The position numbers were made by a program, and so were the translations under genes. Shown in pieces: positions 1 to 12,100 of a stretch of 64,000 bases of DNA. Under the pieces are notes generated by a model. It was not told where the DNA came from and ran no database searches. It worked only from the letters and a program-made list of their open reading frames with translations. The DNA is from Otis tarda (taxonomy: Eukaryota; Chordata; Aves; Otidiformes; Otididae): NCBI GenBank assembly GCA_026413225.1, contig CM048575.1, positions 5,732,001 through 5,796,000 of the forward strand, given 5' to 3'. The stretch's first letter is position 1. Each line of letters opens with the position of its first letter.

Positions 1-720
1 GGACCATAATATGCACATGTAACTAAGTAAAAAAGACTAAGGAGAACTGGGGGGAAATATTTTCATTACATTTTAGAAAAGATACAAATTTTCAGGGGAA
101 ACCATCTATTATATTATGCTTTCCATCCAAACAAATGTGACTTAAGAAAATAATTATTTCAACTAACAAATTCAACAAAATAAGGATTATTGTTATTTGG
201 TCTCATTTCGTTTGATGGATAGCTGATTTTTTGTCAGAATAATTGAGGATCTGCCTAACACCCCACAGGCAGGCTGTGGCAGCACTGGCATTTTACCTCA
301 GTTTTTCAGTTTTTCTCCAGTCTCAGAGCGCTCTCCTGCTCACGGTCCGTGTGGAAGCCTTCAGGCTGCCCAACCCAAAATGCCACGCACTGACCCGCTC
401 CCAGCCTGGGGCTCCCTCACCAAACCGGAGCCAAAACCAATCCCCAGATTGGCGCTTGCCAAAGGGAGCTCAGCCGGGAGCACCACGTCCCCCCACACAC
501 GGGCGGTGACGCCGGAGCCGCGATGTCACTGCTGAATGGGCAGCAAGTCACGCGCGGTCCCGTGACAGCCAGAGAAACAGGTTATCAACATAACTCTCAT
601 TAAAAGAGCAGCGCCTTACAAGTGAAAACAGAGTGCCACCAACAGTTAAAACTCTTCAAGCGCCGCAGGCAGCACATGCTGCCGGCTCCTCATAGCAGTG
701 ATGGAGCCAAGCCAGAGCAG
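1..720. other. Non-coding DNA, AT-rich then GC-rich
   Basis: Positions 1-240 are AT-rich without any recognisable feature. From about 240 the composition changes abruptly to GC-rich DNA with many CpGs (for example around 480-560). Short open frames occur but none resembles a known protein, and several frames are open at once, as expected in GC-rich DNA. Confidence 0.5.
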
Positions 721-830
721 GAGCACCTCGGTGCTCGTAAGGCCGCTGTGATCCACAGCCTCGGATCACGGCCTGAGCGCGGGAGCACCTCGGCGCTCGT
801 AAGGCCACCGTGATCCATAGACTCGGATTG
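721..830. repeat. 62-bp tandem duplication carrying a hairpin
   Basis: A unit starting GAGCACCTCGGTGCTC at 721 is repeated from 783 at a period of 62 bp; the second copy can be followed to about 830 with a handful of substitutions. The first six bases of the unit (GAGCAC) and GTGCTC form a perfect stem around a 4-nt CTCG loop. In the second copy the stem has one mismatch (GAGCAC against GCGCTC). This is a local duplication; no function is implied by the sequence alone. Confidence 0.85.
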
Positions 831-2904
831 GACCCCTGGAAGGGTTGAGCACCCAGAGCAACCGATGGCTCCTTCCCTCTGCAAGGACAGGAGTGCATCG
901 TCCGACCCGCAGGGTGGCTGGAGGAACCACCTGGCACGACAGAGACAAACCTGGGCACAGCAGACAGATCAGCACGCGTGGGGCCGGCTGGCCTTTCCAA
1001 GGGCTGACTAGGGGAGGATGCAGTTTAAGTGCCAGATGCTCCAAACAAGGTGAGGAACACATCCTGTGAGTATAAGCTCTGCGGGGCACAGCCCCTCTGA
1101 CGTGGCCCAGCCGCAGCTCATCTGTGCTGGGTTCTGCTCTCTGAAGCCAGCTGCACCATTCTGGCATGGGAAGAGCACCAAGTGTGACCAAGACCACGTG
1201 TAGCTGATGGGCTACAAGGCCACGCCACAGCTGAAGAGCACGGCTAATCCCAGCCTAGCAGCGCCCAGGCCGCAGGGTGGATCCTAGCCCATCAGGTTCA
1301 TCGGTTCTCCTGACACTGCCACAAGACTGACAAAGCTCTAACACCGCCGCTGTAGCAGAGAAAACATCTCATAATGCTATGGGCCCAGTTTTCAAAACTT
1401 GTCACCAACTGATGCAGATGCTCATTTCTGACAGGTGCTTATACTCCAGCTAGTCAGCTGCTGAAAACAATCAGGACACGAGAGACAAGCGTTATTTGCA
1501 TCTACAATTCTGAGAGGGTAATCTGCAGAAAAGGAGCTGCTTTTTGCTCAGATGTGAGACAACAGGAGTTTAACTCTATCAATTTATTTCTGTTGAGAGC
1601 ACAGATCCAGCACAACTATAAGACTTTTTTCCCTAATCAACTCCCTCTGCTCAGAAATATTTTTATAAAAGCATCCCAGCCAGTCTCGGCAGAAAGCCTC
1701 TATTGTGTCCCGTACCACAGTACAGCACGAGACCATGGGACTGAAAAATGTCATCGCAGGCAGAGCACAGCCAAACAGCTCAGCCATCAGCCCTGCACCT
1801 CGCTCCTGGGGATGCTCAGCCCCGCTACCAGAGCCACGCTGCGGCTCCCCGAGCCTGTCCCCAGCAGAAACCTGGGCTCATTCTGTGTTCAGAAATCCCC
1901 TCCTGACTCATACAAGCACAGTATCCATTCAAAAGAGCTTCTCTCACCCACTCATCTCCACGTACAAGTGATGTATTAGGCCACCAGGCTGAGCATCTGT
2001 GAGCAAAGGAATCAAATTCCGTATGTCAGTGCAGTGTTTGCAAATATGATCTTTCCCCTGCCCGGGGGCCGGTTAATTGCAAACCAACAGAAACCTGCAT
2101 GCAAGCTGGTTAACAAAGAAAAAACAGTATTTCTATAACGTCACTCCTTTTTCACCCACTGCTTGTTTTTTCTAAGGCAAGGGGACTGGTCCATCCCCAT
2201 TCCAGCCTCACAGGAGGGCACAGAGCTGCCGTGCTGCCCCGCACGAGGATCCCGAGGGACCAAAACCATCACTGCAGCTACAGGGCTTGTTTCCAGCCAC
2301 TGCCCTCCCTCACCCACCAATGAGAAATTTCCCATCTGAAGCTTTCTGTTGAGACAAGCCATTGACTGCTCTGACCGTACGCAGCAATAACCACCCAGAG
2401 CTCACCCTCACAAAAGCCCTTAGCAGCACAGTTACACGTGTGACACACGGCTGCTTCTCCTGTTCATAGCCATATGCATACCCAGCAAAGTACATAAATA
2501 AAGAGCCAGTGTCACACAATTTATCTTCATTTGTCAGGAGTGACAGGATAACTCACTTGTGACTCCCCTACTCCATCCTCTCCTCACTCATGAAGATTGA
2601 TGCTCTTACAGATATTCCCCATCATGTATTTTTACAGCTATCTAGACGCAGGAGTTTCTTGTTTGCCGGGGGTCTGGCGGTCGGTGGGGACCCGGGGCAG
2701 GCACGGAGCAGCACCCGCAGGGTCTCAGCCCAGGGCTGCAGGGACAGCTGCCCTGCCAGCAGCTTCCAGGTGGCATTTGTTCTATTTTCCCTCCGCATTA
2801 CAAGCTATTACCACAGCTTTGCTCCAGCAATTTGTCACATATGTCAACATGTGCTCTTCATCACGCTGTCAAGCCTTGCCTCAGCCCAGCGCCTCTGATT
2901 ATTA
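831..2904. other. Non-coding DNA without recognisable features
   Basis: GC-rich to about 1300, then mixed composition. I see no repeat family, RNA gene or exon that I can support. Open frames of 60-140 codons are unrelated to known proteins and overlap on both strands. Confidence 0.4.
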
Positions 2905-3560
2905 AGCTGGGACAAAACTGTCAGGCGCGGTGAAGGTAGGGATGGACAGACAGGCACCCACCTCCAGCGCCGCCCCGGCTCCGGCCAGGCAGGCGGCTTG
3001 CACCGTGCCAGAGGAGCAAACCGCGCTGCCCACCCATGCTCCTGCTCCCTGGACTCTGCTCTTTAGTGGCCGTGAGGGAGGGGACGAGGCTCCGGCCACA
3101 GCAGAGCCACGGCACAGGGCCCACGTTGGGCAGCAGCTGCCCTTCCACACCCCACCGAAACATCTGCCCCAGGCTGCAGAAGCACTCGGTGTTTGACAGA
3201 GTTTTGGCCCCAAAGGAAGGTTGTTTTATTTGTGGACAGGCCAGGGTTGTTCAGCTCCTCCCGCCTGTCTCCCTGCCCAGCTGGTCCCCACACCACGCTC
3301 CTGCCTGCGAGGAGCTCTGGGTGCAGAGGTGTTTGTTTTACAAAGCAGCTGTTTCCAGCCACCTCGAACACAAGCACCCGCTCTGCGTCACACAACCCGC
3401 TCCTTGCGCAGCCCCCGCCATCCCCACTCGCTGGGGGCTGAAGGGAGCGGGCCGGGCTTTGACCCCGGCAGCAGGGACGCTGAGCCGGCCTCTCCAAACA
3501 CACCCCGCTTTGCCGGATCAAAGCCAAAAGAACAAAAGTTTCCAACGCGCTTCCTGAGCT
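2905..3560. promoter_or_regulatory. CpG-retaining GC-rich block (possible CpG island)
   Basis: The first 130 bp (2905-3035) carry about ten CpG dinucleotides, and further CpGs are frequent at 3420-3550, whereas the AT-rich blocks downstream (from about 4.0 kb) have few. Such retention fits an unmethylated CpG island or an eroded promoter. Several frames are open on both strands (up to 175 codons) but none resembles a known protein, and I find no TATA box or strong donor that would define a first exon. It could equally be ordinary GC-rich avian intergenic DNA. Confidence 0.3.
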
Positions 3561-4019
3561 TTCCCTGTTCGGCAGGCTCAGGGGTCTCACCGTTTGGCTG
3601 TCTGGTCCACTGGGTTTGGAAATTACTCCGAAAAGCTTCTTATTTCAAACACAGCTGGCGGTACGGAAGCGCATTTCAATACTGTCTTACGGCCTGCTCG
3701 TATCCCAGGAGCTTTCTGTGCCCGTAGTTATGATTACCAGGGAAATGCATAATGGAACGAGCAAACAGTTTAATCTAATACACCTGTGTACCAACAACAT
3801 CAGCAGCTGCCACGCAGTACAGCGAGCACAGCACCCTTCCCTGGTTATACGGGTGCTCCCCGGGTTTTTAAATGAGATTGTATGTCCCCTGTAATTATCG
3901 TACGGCGCCCAGCGCGCCGATATGTAACATGGATGTCTAGCATCGCTACCTGGCAAGAAATACTTGAAACTCCCCGGAGAACAGAATTGTCTTAAGGATG
4001 GCATAAAGGATAATGACAA
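3561..4019. other. Non-coding DNA with a CpG-dense hairpin
   Basis: Mostly featureless. At 3896-3922 the arms TATCG+GGCGC and GCGCCGATA form a 9-bp stem with a 3-nt bulge (3901-3903) and a 5-nt loop (3909-3913). This 27-bp stretch packs six CpGs, which is conspicuous because CpG is sparse immediately on both sides. Confidence 0.5.
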
Positions 4020-4420
4020 GATTACAATTCACATAGTGAAAATAAGATTGAGAAATACCATCACCTTAATTCATTATTATTTCCAGCCTGAATGAATTGA
4101 ATTTGTGCCAATTTCTTTTCTTGCTGCTGGCTTGTTAGAAGGGATTCTGCTAGAGATGGATTGTGCTGCCTGCAACTTTGAAATGTTACAAGACAGCAAT
4201 TTTTATATTACTAATTTGGCTACAGTATCCTTGAAATTATAAATAAACCAAAAGTTCAAGTGCCAGTGTTGTAAATATCACCAAAAAACTTACTGAATAT
4301 TAATTTATTCATTTAATTTTAAAAAAATAGAACTTTCTCTTTCTCCCATGAAAATTCGCTGCAGGCTTCAAAACATGCTATCATCTTTTATTGCGCTGTC
4401 TTTTAAGGAAATAGGTATTT
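4020..4420. promoter_or_regulatory. AT-rich CNE-like block
   Basis: Long AT-rich, non-repetitive sequence with homeodomain-type cores (ATTCATTATTATT, TATTAATTTATT) and a TCF/LEF-like CTTTGAA inside AACTTTGAAATG at 4174-4185. It has no open frame and no repeat-family resemblance. This is the usual look of conserved vertebrate enhancers, but conservation cannot be seen from one sequence, so the call is inference. Confidence 0.25.
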
Positions 4421-5480
4421 TTAGTGTCACATGAAAAAGGCTTGCCGTATTCATCCGACTCTCTCCAAGGCTGGCTCATTAGCTGCTTCACCAGTCAATC
4501 GGGCGTTTTACCCACTCTGTGTTTCATTTTTACCCCCAACTGCTCAAAATTTTAGATTTAGATTTTCTTTCTTCCTCAGCCTGGACTCAAAGCGCGCTCG
4601 CTCTTTTTCTGACCTGACACATTTGGAAGGGAGGTGCGGGTGCAGCGTCAGAACGACGTGCTCCAAGGAGAGCCAGGAGTGAGAGGAAGGGTTTGGGTAA
4701 AACCAGTCAAGAGCGATCACACTTACAATGAGATTACCGCAGCTGACCCAGCTAATAAACATTCTGACTGCAGTGGTTCAATGTTAATCTGTCTGTGAGA
4801 ACCGATGTATGTTAACACAGCTTAACGAACATGCTGAGAATATTCAGAGCCGGAGCTCTCGCACTGCGAGGCTGACCGAAACCCAGGCCTGGTTTCGTGC
4901 TTATTCTTGCCAACATATGCCAATAGCAAAATATTTTAAAGTTTTATTTATTTTAAGACCACTACGGACCCATTCAGAATTAATCCTTAACTCATGTAAC
5001 AACACAAAAAAGGGGCTTGCCCTTAACTACTTATGTATCTTTACTGCAAAACTGAGAGGGGGATATTTCAATCCAGAAAAATAATTCAGTCCAGGACACG
5101 GGATCATGCGTACAGGTAAAGTTCAGCATGAACACTGATCAGCTGAGGCCAGGAAGAGGTATCAGATCTCTCCACAGTGCCACACACAACCAGTTTCAAG
5201 TGACTGAACTCTTTTTCTCATCTCCTGGACCAGGGTTTTGATCCGGCAGGTACCACAGCAGGATCCAAGCTCCCATTCCCGTGATGCCGAACAGGACAAG
5301 CGTGGCTCCCCGCACCAGTCTGCCAAGCCCTTCGTGCAGCCTCCCTTCAAACAGTACGCGATGGCTTTAGTGAGATTCTTTTACAGATTACATCATTCCC
5401 TGAACAACTGCGTAATGACGTTATTCTTTATTGCTAATAGCCAGCCAGAAAATGGAAAAGACCTTGGGACGCAATAGGTG
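4421..5480. other. Non-coding DNA without recognisable features
   Basis: Mixed composition. Short open frames only, none resembling a known protein; no repeat or RNA gene seen. Confidence 0.4.
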
Positions 5481-5680
5481 GGAGGCAATGATAGCTCACT
5501 TCGAAAGAAAATAAGGCATTTACCTTATAAATATAAAATGATCAAATAAAGCAATTAGTGCAGAATTGCACATCTATAGAGTGATTCACCTTTAATTGGG
5601 TTATTGTGAAAGCAAATTAACTTTGAAATGAGAAATGCTAAAAAGATTTCCAAAAGGTATGTAATCCTAATCACTGCAGA
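5481..5680. promoter_or_regulatory. AT-rich CNE-like block
   Basis: AT-rich non-repetitive sequence with CAATTAG and TTTAATTGGG cores and a second exact copy of AACTTTGAAATG (5619-5630), the same 12-mer seen at 4174-4185. No open frame. Regulatory role is inferred from motif density only. Confidence 0.25.
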
Positions 5681-8030
5681 GAAAGGAGCTTGGTGAGGCT
5701 GAGCCAAACACCAGTGCCAACACGCTTGGAAACCACGGTACCAGAGCTCCTGACCTCAGTTGCTCTATTTTTTAAAACAGACACTTTCTAAAGGACTGAA
5801 AAATAGAAGCTTCTTTTTCCTCCATGGAACAGTGACTCACTTCCAGCTAACAAGTCTGAAGTAATTTCTAGCATGCAAGAAGGCACGTTACAAGCTGGAC
5901 ACCCCTCCTGCACCACGGGCTCTGCTGTGCAATGCACGCCAGACATCTCCCCGCCTGGCAGTGACGCTGCCATAGCCCCTGCCCACTCTTACAGCTGACG
6001 CAGAGCAGACCCTGCACTGGCAAGGCCCCAGCTGAGCCCGCCCAGCACGGGGTGCCGCGTGGCACAGGCTCCCACACTGCTCTCAGGACAGCACCGTGCT
6101 TCTAAGGAGGCTTCCCAACCTCCACCGGTCACCTCCAGAGCAGCCCAAGCCCCACGTTCATTCACGTTCTCCATCACCAGGGCCGTATATTGGATTCAGT
6201 CATACCTACAGCCATTTTGCTCCTTGAGTTTTCTGACTGCAACTACTTGCAGCTGAAATCACATTGCCTACAGCCCTTTATTGATAGGCTAGCAAGGTAA
6301 TTAAAAAGGAGGCTTTTCAAAAAAATCTTGTATAAGCATCAGGAGAATAAATCCACATGGTTACTCTTTCAGCTCTAAGAAGGACAAAGGAGAACATCCT
6401 CACAGTTACAACAATGTTAAAAAAAAAATCTATTAAAACTGATAGTGCCATATACCTTATGTATTATGAATGTATTAATATGTAACAGTTTTTATAAATA
6501 TTAATAAGAGCTCACATCTAAAGAAGGAGCCTGGAACTTACGTTCTTAATTAATCCAAAATTCACACCATCTCTAAAAATACATATACATCTCTATTTTA
6601 GACCAATGCCTAGAAGCACATAGTTGCAAAAACATCTACGGGAAGGGAAAGCAAACACGGCCCCCACCTTCACAGTGCCCGTCTGAAGCTCTGCAAGGGC
6701 CCAAAGCAGCATCGCATCACCTCTGGCCATGCAGATCCAGGCAGGAACGGCTCTTGGATCAGGACAGGGCACTCCCCCGCTTTGTGCCCGCGTACAGGAG
6801 ACAGGGCCTTGTCCTCCCACAAAACTGCCAGACCAAACCGGGAAAGAGCGATGGCGGTACTGGGCACGAGCCGCTGTCGGGCAGTGTAGGTGTGATGGAG
6901 AAAAAGCAAGAGATCACCACTGAAAGAAACCTGTGATTTGGGAAAGCCTGGCATTGCTGTGTGCCAGGAAGACAAGTGCAGCATGTGCCCAGGGTCTGGC
7001 TAACACAAGACATCGGTTTGACTGGAAAGGTTCAAATAAGAAGCTGCTTGCATGCAAATTTTTTTAAAATTTTTGTGAAAAATTACTGTGCTTTTGTTTA
7101 AAACATTCTACTGATTCCTGTTCCATTCCTTCCCTGCTGAAGGATTTCTTCAGATACCTCTCTTTTCCCAACCACTAACACAGCTTGGTGAGGGTTCAAA
7201 TCTCTCTTTTCAAACGTTTTCCTGACATAAAGCATTTTACTGCTAGTTGAATTCCTTTCACTGGCTAGAATTTGAGCTCATCTCTCAAGGATGCTTTCAA
7301 AAACCTCATGAGAACAAGTTGGTCTGGGTAACGCAGAAGACTAAGCGCAATAGCAAGAATTTCACCTTTAGTCGCTGGCTGCAATTTAGAATTCAACAGC
7401 TCGGAAGAGCTATTCTGATTAAATCGGTGCACAGCTTCACGTGGACATTTTATATTCTGTTTAAGAGGCAATGACATAGGCTTACCTCAGCTCGGGACTA
7501 AAAAGGAACAAGATACATCATTCTGCAGACCAGAGGAGCATCCTCCATTTAGTCCACTTTTAAAACAGCGCGCCCTGACAAATGGGCACCGGGGTGTTCT
7601 CCTCCGGACTCACACGGACAATAACTTCGCTTTGCTGCCCGTGTCTTCAGAGCGAGGGGCTGTTTCAGACCCTCCGCTAGCTGGCAGATATAACAATTAA
7701 AAATAATACTATAGGAAAAAAATTGCTCTGTGCAAAAAGTTACAGGTATGAAAATTGGATTATATTTTTCCACTAAGACAAAACTGTGTAGCAGACAAGA
7801 AAACTGTGGGGCTAGACACCATATATTAGTGCTTTATCATGATTTTTAAGCGCTTCCTTCCATGACCGAATCCTTAGCTGCAAACAGCTCCGCTGCTCAG
7901 GTTAGGGACCACCAGAATTGCAAACTGCAGCCAGACAGATGGGCAGTGGATCTCCCTCTCGTTAACACAAACCCAGTGGTGACAGCTGAGAAGGAAGAGT
8001 AACTTCTTTGTGTCACTATTAAAAATATTA
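5681..8030. other. Non-coding DNA without recognisable features
   Basis: Alternating GC-richer (about 5900-6180 and 6650-6990) and AT-rich (about 6280-6600 and 7020-7250) stretches. The interval 7247-7477 is open on both strands but the translations match nothing I know. A tRNA-like B-box word (GGTTCAAATC, about 7193) has no A box at a suitable distance upstream. Confidence 0.4.
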
Positions 8031-8300
8031 CAAAGACACTATTATTACACATTGCTAAATGATTTTAAGATATGCCTTATACATCTTCCTCCATTAATCA
8101 GTAAGATAAAATGCTAATTATAACCCAGAAAGATTTTAGCTGGGGTTTCAGGGCTGTTCTTGGAGAAAAAGCAATGCATTAAAAATATTGACTGTTCATA
8201 TGTAACAAATACATTAGGAAAGCTTTGATCTGAATTATGTCACCTTAATTACACTTTGTACATCCTTTAAGCTACGTAAAGGATATAATCCCAATTAAAT
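8031..8300. promoter_or_regulatory. AT-rich CNE-like block with TCF/LEF-type site
   Basis: Dense homeodomain-type cores (ATTAATCAGT, GCTAATTATA, CTTAATTACA) and a full TCF/LEF consensus CTTTGATC at 8223-8230. There is no open frame and no repeat similarity. Enhancer identity is inference from motif content. Confidence 0.28.
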
Positions 8301-11300
8301 TGATAGGGCAGCCACTTTTTCTGGCAATACATCAGTGGTTTTATACACCATGCTTTTCATACACCACATATATTTGTATATTACATCTATGAAGAGACAG
8401 GGCACAAAGAACTCGACTATCAACTTCACATCACTGTGCGTCGCAGAGAAACGAGCGCTGTGGCATTCGTTCAGCCGGCGGAAGCAAAGCCAGGCGGTAG
8501 GACAGAGGCCAGCTGGACGAGCTTTGTCACGCTCGGGAAGGGCCGTGGCTGCAGACAACACAGACCAGGCCATTCTCCCAGACATTTCAGTCCAGCATCC
8601 AAAGAACGATACAGACCAACACAGGCAGAAAAACAATGCGTCTCTTCTCACGGCCAAGCATTTGCTGGCATACTAAGTGATTTAAATTGGAAGACGGTGT
8701 GTTGCCGCACCACCTGGAACAGCTGCCATTGTTCAAGGAGCTCCTGGTTCACCTGAGCCCTGAGCTGGGAGTGTATGAACAGCAGCAACACAAAGAATTG
8801 GTATGTAATCAAGACTTAATGTTAAAAGTTATTAGAACATTCTGTAAGTAAACATAATCGATTGCAACTAGTAGAATGAAATAAAATAAAATATTTTAAT
8901 CTTATTTGACCAGCCGCTAAATTTATATACATGTTTTATTTCAAGCAAACTCAGGATTTGGTGCTTAAAAATTAAATTCTCCCTCTCTGCATGAGTCACT
9001 GCCTTGTTAACGGGTGACCTACTTAGCTGGTAGGCTTCACCATTGTTTCGCTTTCTGTTCTCAATTGATCAGATTTTTGCTGCAAGCACAATCTTCAAGA
9101 CCTTCCTCCCGGGTTCACGTTTAACTCATCTCTTGCATTTTCCACGGGTTATTCTGAGAGGCACTTTCACACTGTCATCCCGTACAGAAACAGCTGCCTT
9201 TTAGACGCCAATTGAAACATCCTCCGTTTCGCTGTACCTACCCTATTATCCCCAACACCGTCCCTCGGCAGACGTGCGTTCAAAGGCATGAATACATAAA
9301 GATGGGTTCATTGAACCACACGCTAAGAGTATACAGACACTTAAATGCTGTCCTTTCTATCAAAACCTGTCAAATAATTAAACATGCTCATCGCAAGGTG
9401 AAACAAGCCTCGTGGCAGTAATTCAATTCATTATTTCAGCAGATACCAGCACTTCCTCAGCACTGAAAGTGCATTTGTCTTCATACCAGATCTGCCCACC
9501 TCAAACAGGGGCAACAAGGAGAGCTGGGGGAACTCAGGAAAAATCCTCCTAACAAGCTTTCCTCAGCCAGTCAGCACACTGGCACCAGGGAATAATCCCA
9601 TATGGGAACATTCCATCCGTGACAGAGCGCCTTGACTTGGGAGGGTGGTACACTAAAATACTGATTTTAGAAAAAAAAACCTCTGAATTTCTTTTAATAC
9701 CTGTTTGTTTGTTTTCTTTACAAAAAGCCACCCATCCCCAGCATTCAACAGCAGGGTTATTCCGAAAGCAAACAAACAAAACCCAGGAACAACCAAATCT
9801 CCGCTACAGGCAGCTCCCAGCTTTTTGCTCTTTCAGAAGCGGGTCAGGAGCAGAACCAGAGTCCTGACTGCACAGCGCTGGTCTCGGTACGCTTTCGGCA
9901 CTCACTGAGGTGAGCTGCTCTTCCCCAGGGGCTGCTAATGAAGATGCCCTCTCATAACTCACAGAGCTGCAAGTCAGCGAATGCCACCGGTTCTGGAAGA
10001 AGGCTCTTGGTGACAGCAACGAGCTGCACAGGTTCGTCAGGGAAACCCCTCTGCTTCTGTGCTTCTGGAGACACCACACAGAACCACTCATGAAGAAAAT
10101 TCTTTCTCCAGAGGTTCCTCCCCATGGGCACTTCTAGCAATTAAGTAATTTGGGAGATACCTATTAGCATTTGTGATTCCTATTATCATTTCAAGGAATT
10201 AATCTACTCTAGCAATCTTGCAATACTGGAGGAACGTTGCATCCTGCGTTTTACTCCATGAAGAGCCCCTTAGTAAAAGTCTGTTGACAAATGAGAATTG
10301 CAACATTTCACTGAGATGTCCTCTAAAAAAAAATACTCCTGGTGATCTTCACGTGCAGCAATTAGTGTAAAGGCTAGCATTTCATCTCACGCAAGTCTGT
10401 TACTCTTGCTAAATGCCACTAAGTTTTTCTAACGACCTTTCTATGCCTTTCTCCTTTTCTCTCCTTGGTATTTCAACAGGATGCCCAGAGTCTCCTGGGA
10501 GAAAAGAGAATTGAATACTTATTCTGTGGCACTTCAGAGAAGTGGTCTCCAAAATCCTAACCTCTACCACCTTTGGAGACATAAGTAAATGTCACCAAGG
10601 AATTTCTCATCTCTTGAGGCAAATTAAAGAGAGACGGGTCTCAGTTGCACATTTGACAGCTGCCATTCAAACTTCCAAAACATCTTTTTTCCCCACCTTT
10701 GCCTGGGAATTCACTCTGCCAGGCTCCCAACAGGTCAATGCCACCTGCTGCCATGGCACCGGCAGACTTAGAGAAAAGGTCCAAATCCTGAATTAATGTT
10801 ACAGCCGCACCGAGACCAGGCACTGCATTAGCAAATGGTGAGGGAAGGATGCTCTGTGTCTGCTTCTGCCTGGTTCATCAAGGTTGCACGTACCGCAGTG
10901 TTGTCTTTTGTCTAAAATTCTGTTTCTGTTACTACGCAGAAAGTTTTGTTTCTCTTTAAATGTTCGTTTCCAAACAAATCATTTTCAAATCCCACCGTAA
11001 AAACCACCCTTTAAAGTTATAATTGCTATTTACCATTTCTTAACTTTGCAGGTGTTCAGACCATTGTTTAACTCTTATTGAGGTTTTTTTCCTCCTTTTT
11101 TGCACGTAATGACTACAAGGCAAAACAAGGGGGATAATCTCCCCACGCTGAACAGATGCCTTTTGCTCTGTACTGGGACTATTCTTACTAAAGAGGTTAT
11201 TCTATACTTAGGGCTCATTAGAGTCTTGCAATTCAGTAATTAGGTTACTAACCAGATCCTGGAGCTAACAGTAGTTCCCTTCTGCTTTTGGGGGAATGAG

Positions 11301-12100
11301 CAATAGCATGAGGCTTGAGAGAGACAGGACCAATTCTTTGAAGAAAAAAATTGCAGATGAATTCGCTCCGGTTGGTACCCAGCACAGCGCACAACACAAA
11401 GGACGCTGCCCCAAACACGGCACGTGGCACAACCGGGCCACGGGAAATTCCACACCAACTGGTGATTTGCCAAGCCAAGTTGTATTTTGCTAACACCCTC
11501 TTCAGGCAAAAACGCAATCTCACGCAGTTGTGGACTCAGTGCCCCTCGGTTCAGCCGTGGCTGCCAGCCGGGAGCACAGCGGCGGCGAGCCCTGCGCTGC
11601 CTCCTCGCCTCTGCGCTGCCCGGGAGGGGAAATGCCACGGCGTTACCCCTGCTTCTGCATCACAAGAGAGCCCTTTCCCTGCGCACTGAGAACATGCGGC
11701 TCCTTCAGCAGCTCCTCCAGAAAGCACCTAAGGAAGAGGCAGCGTCAGGGTGTCTCCTGCCCACATCTACTCTGCACAGGAGAAGCTATACTTAATGCTT
11801 TATTGGGACTAATTGATAGCACCTTGCTCTCCTGCCTACCTTCATTAGGAATTATCACTATCCCGAATAAAATTAATGAATATGCCACCCTGTCCTACTT
11901 CTGCAATGTATCTTCATCGTTTTTGCATTCTTTTCAAAAATTAATTTAAGGAGAAACTACAAAAAAAAACCAGCTCACAGCACATTCTTCATGTATTTGC
12001 TGTTTGTCCGTACAGATCTGTTGAAATAATATTAGCAGGGCCTTTTAACCAGCTGATTGATAACGCCTCTGAAAAGTTAGTACACACTGAAGAGAAGACG
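8301..12100. other. Non-coding DNA without recognisable features
   Basis: Mixed DNA. A pair of (TTTG)n / (CAAA)n tracts near 9700 and 9770 can pair but are simple low-complexity sequence. No exon, RNA gene or repeat family is recognised. About 10130-10210 and 10920-11110 are AT-rich and motif-dense but short. Confidence 0.4.

Noticed and set aside
3036..3590. Frames of 173 (+) and 175 (-) codons
   Set aside because: Both strands open in GC-rich DNA; no family resemblance or splice context.
7190..7210. B-box-like GGTTCAAATC as a tRNA gene
   Set aside because: No A box or acceptor stem in the 80 bases upstream; no cloverleaf possible.
9700..9785. Complementary TTTG and CAAA tracts as a hairpin
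   Set aside because: Pairing comes from simple repeats; expected by chance in low-complexity sequence.
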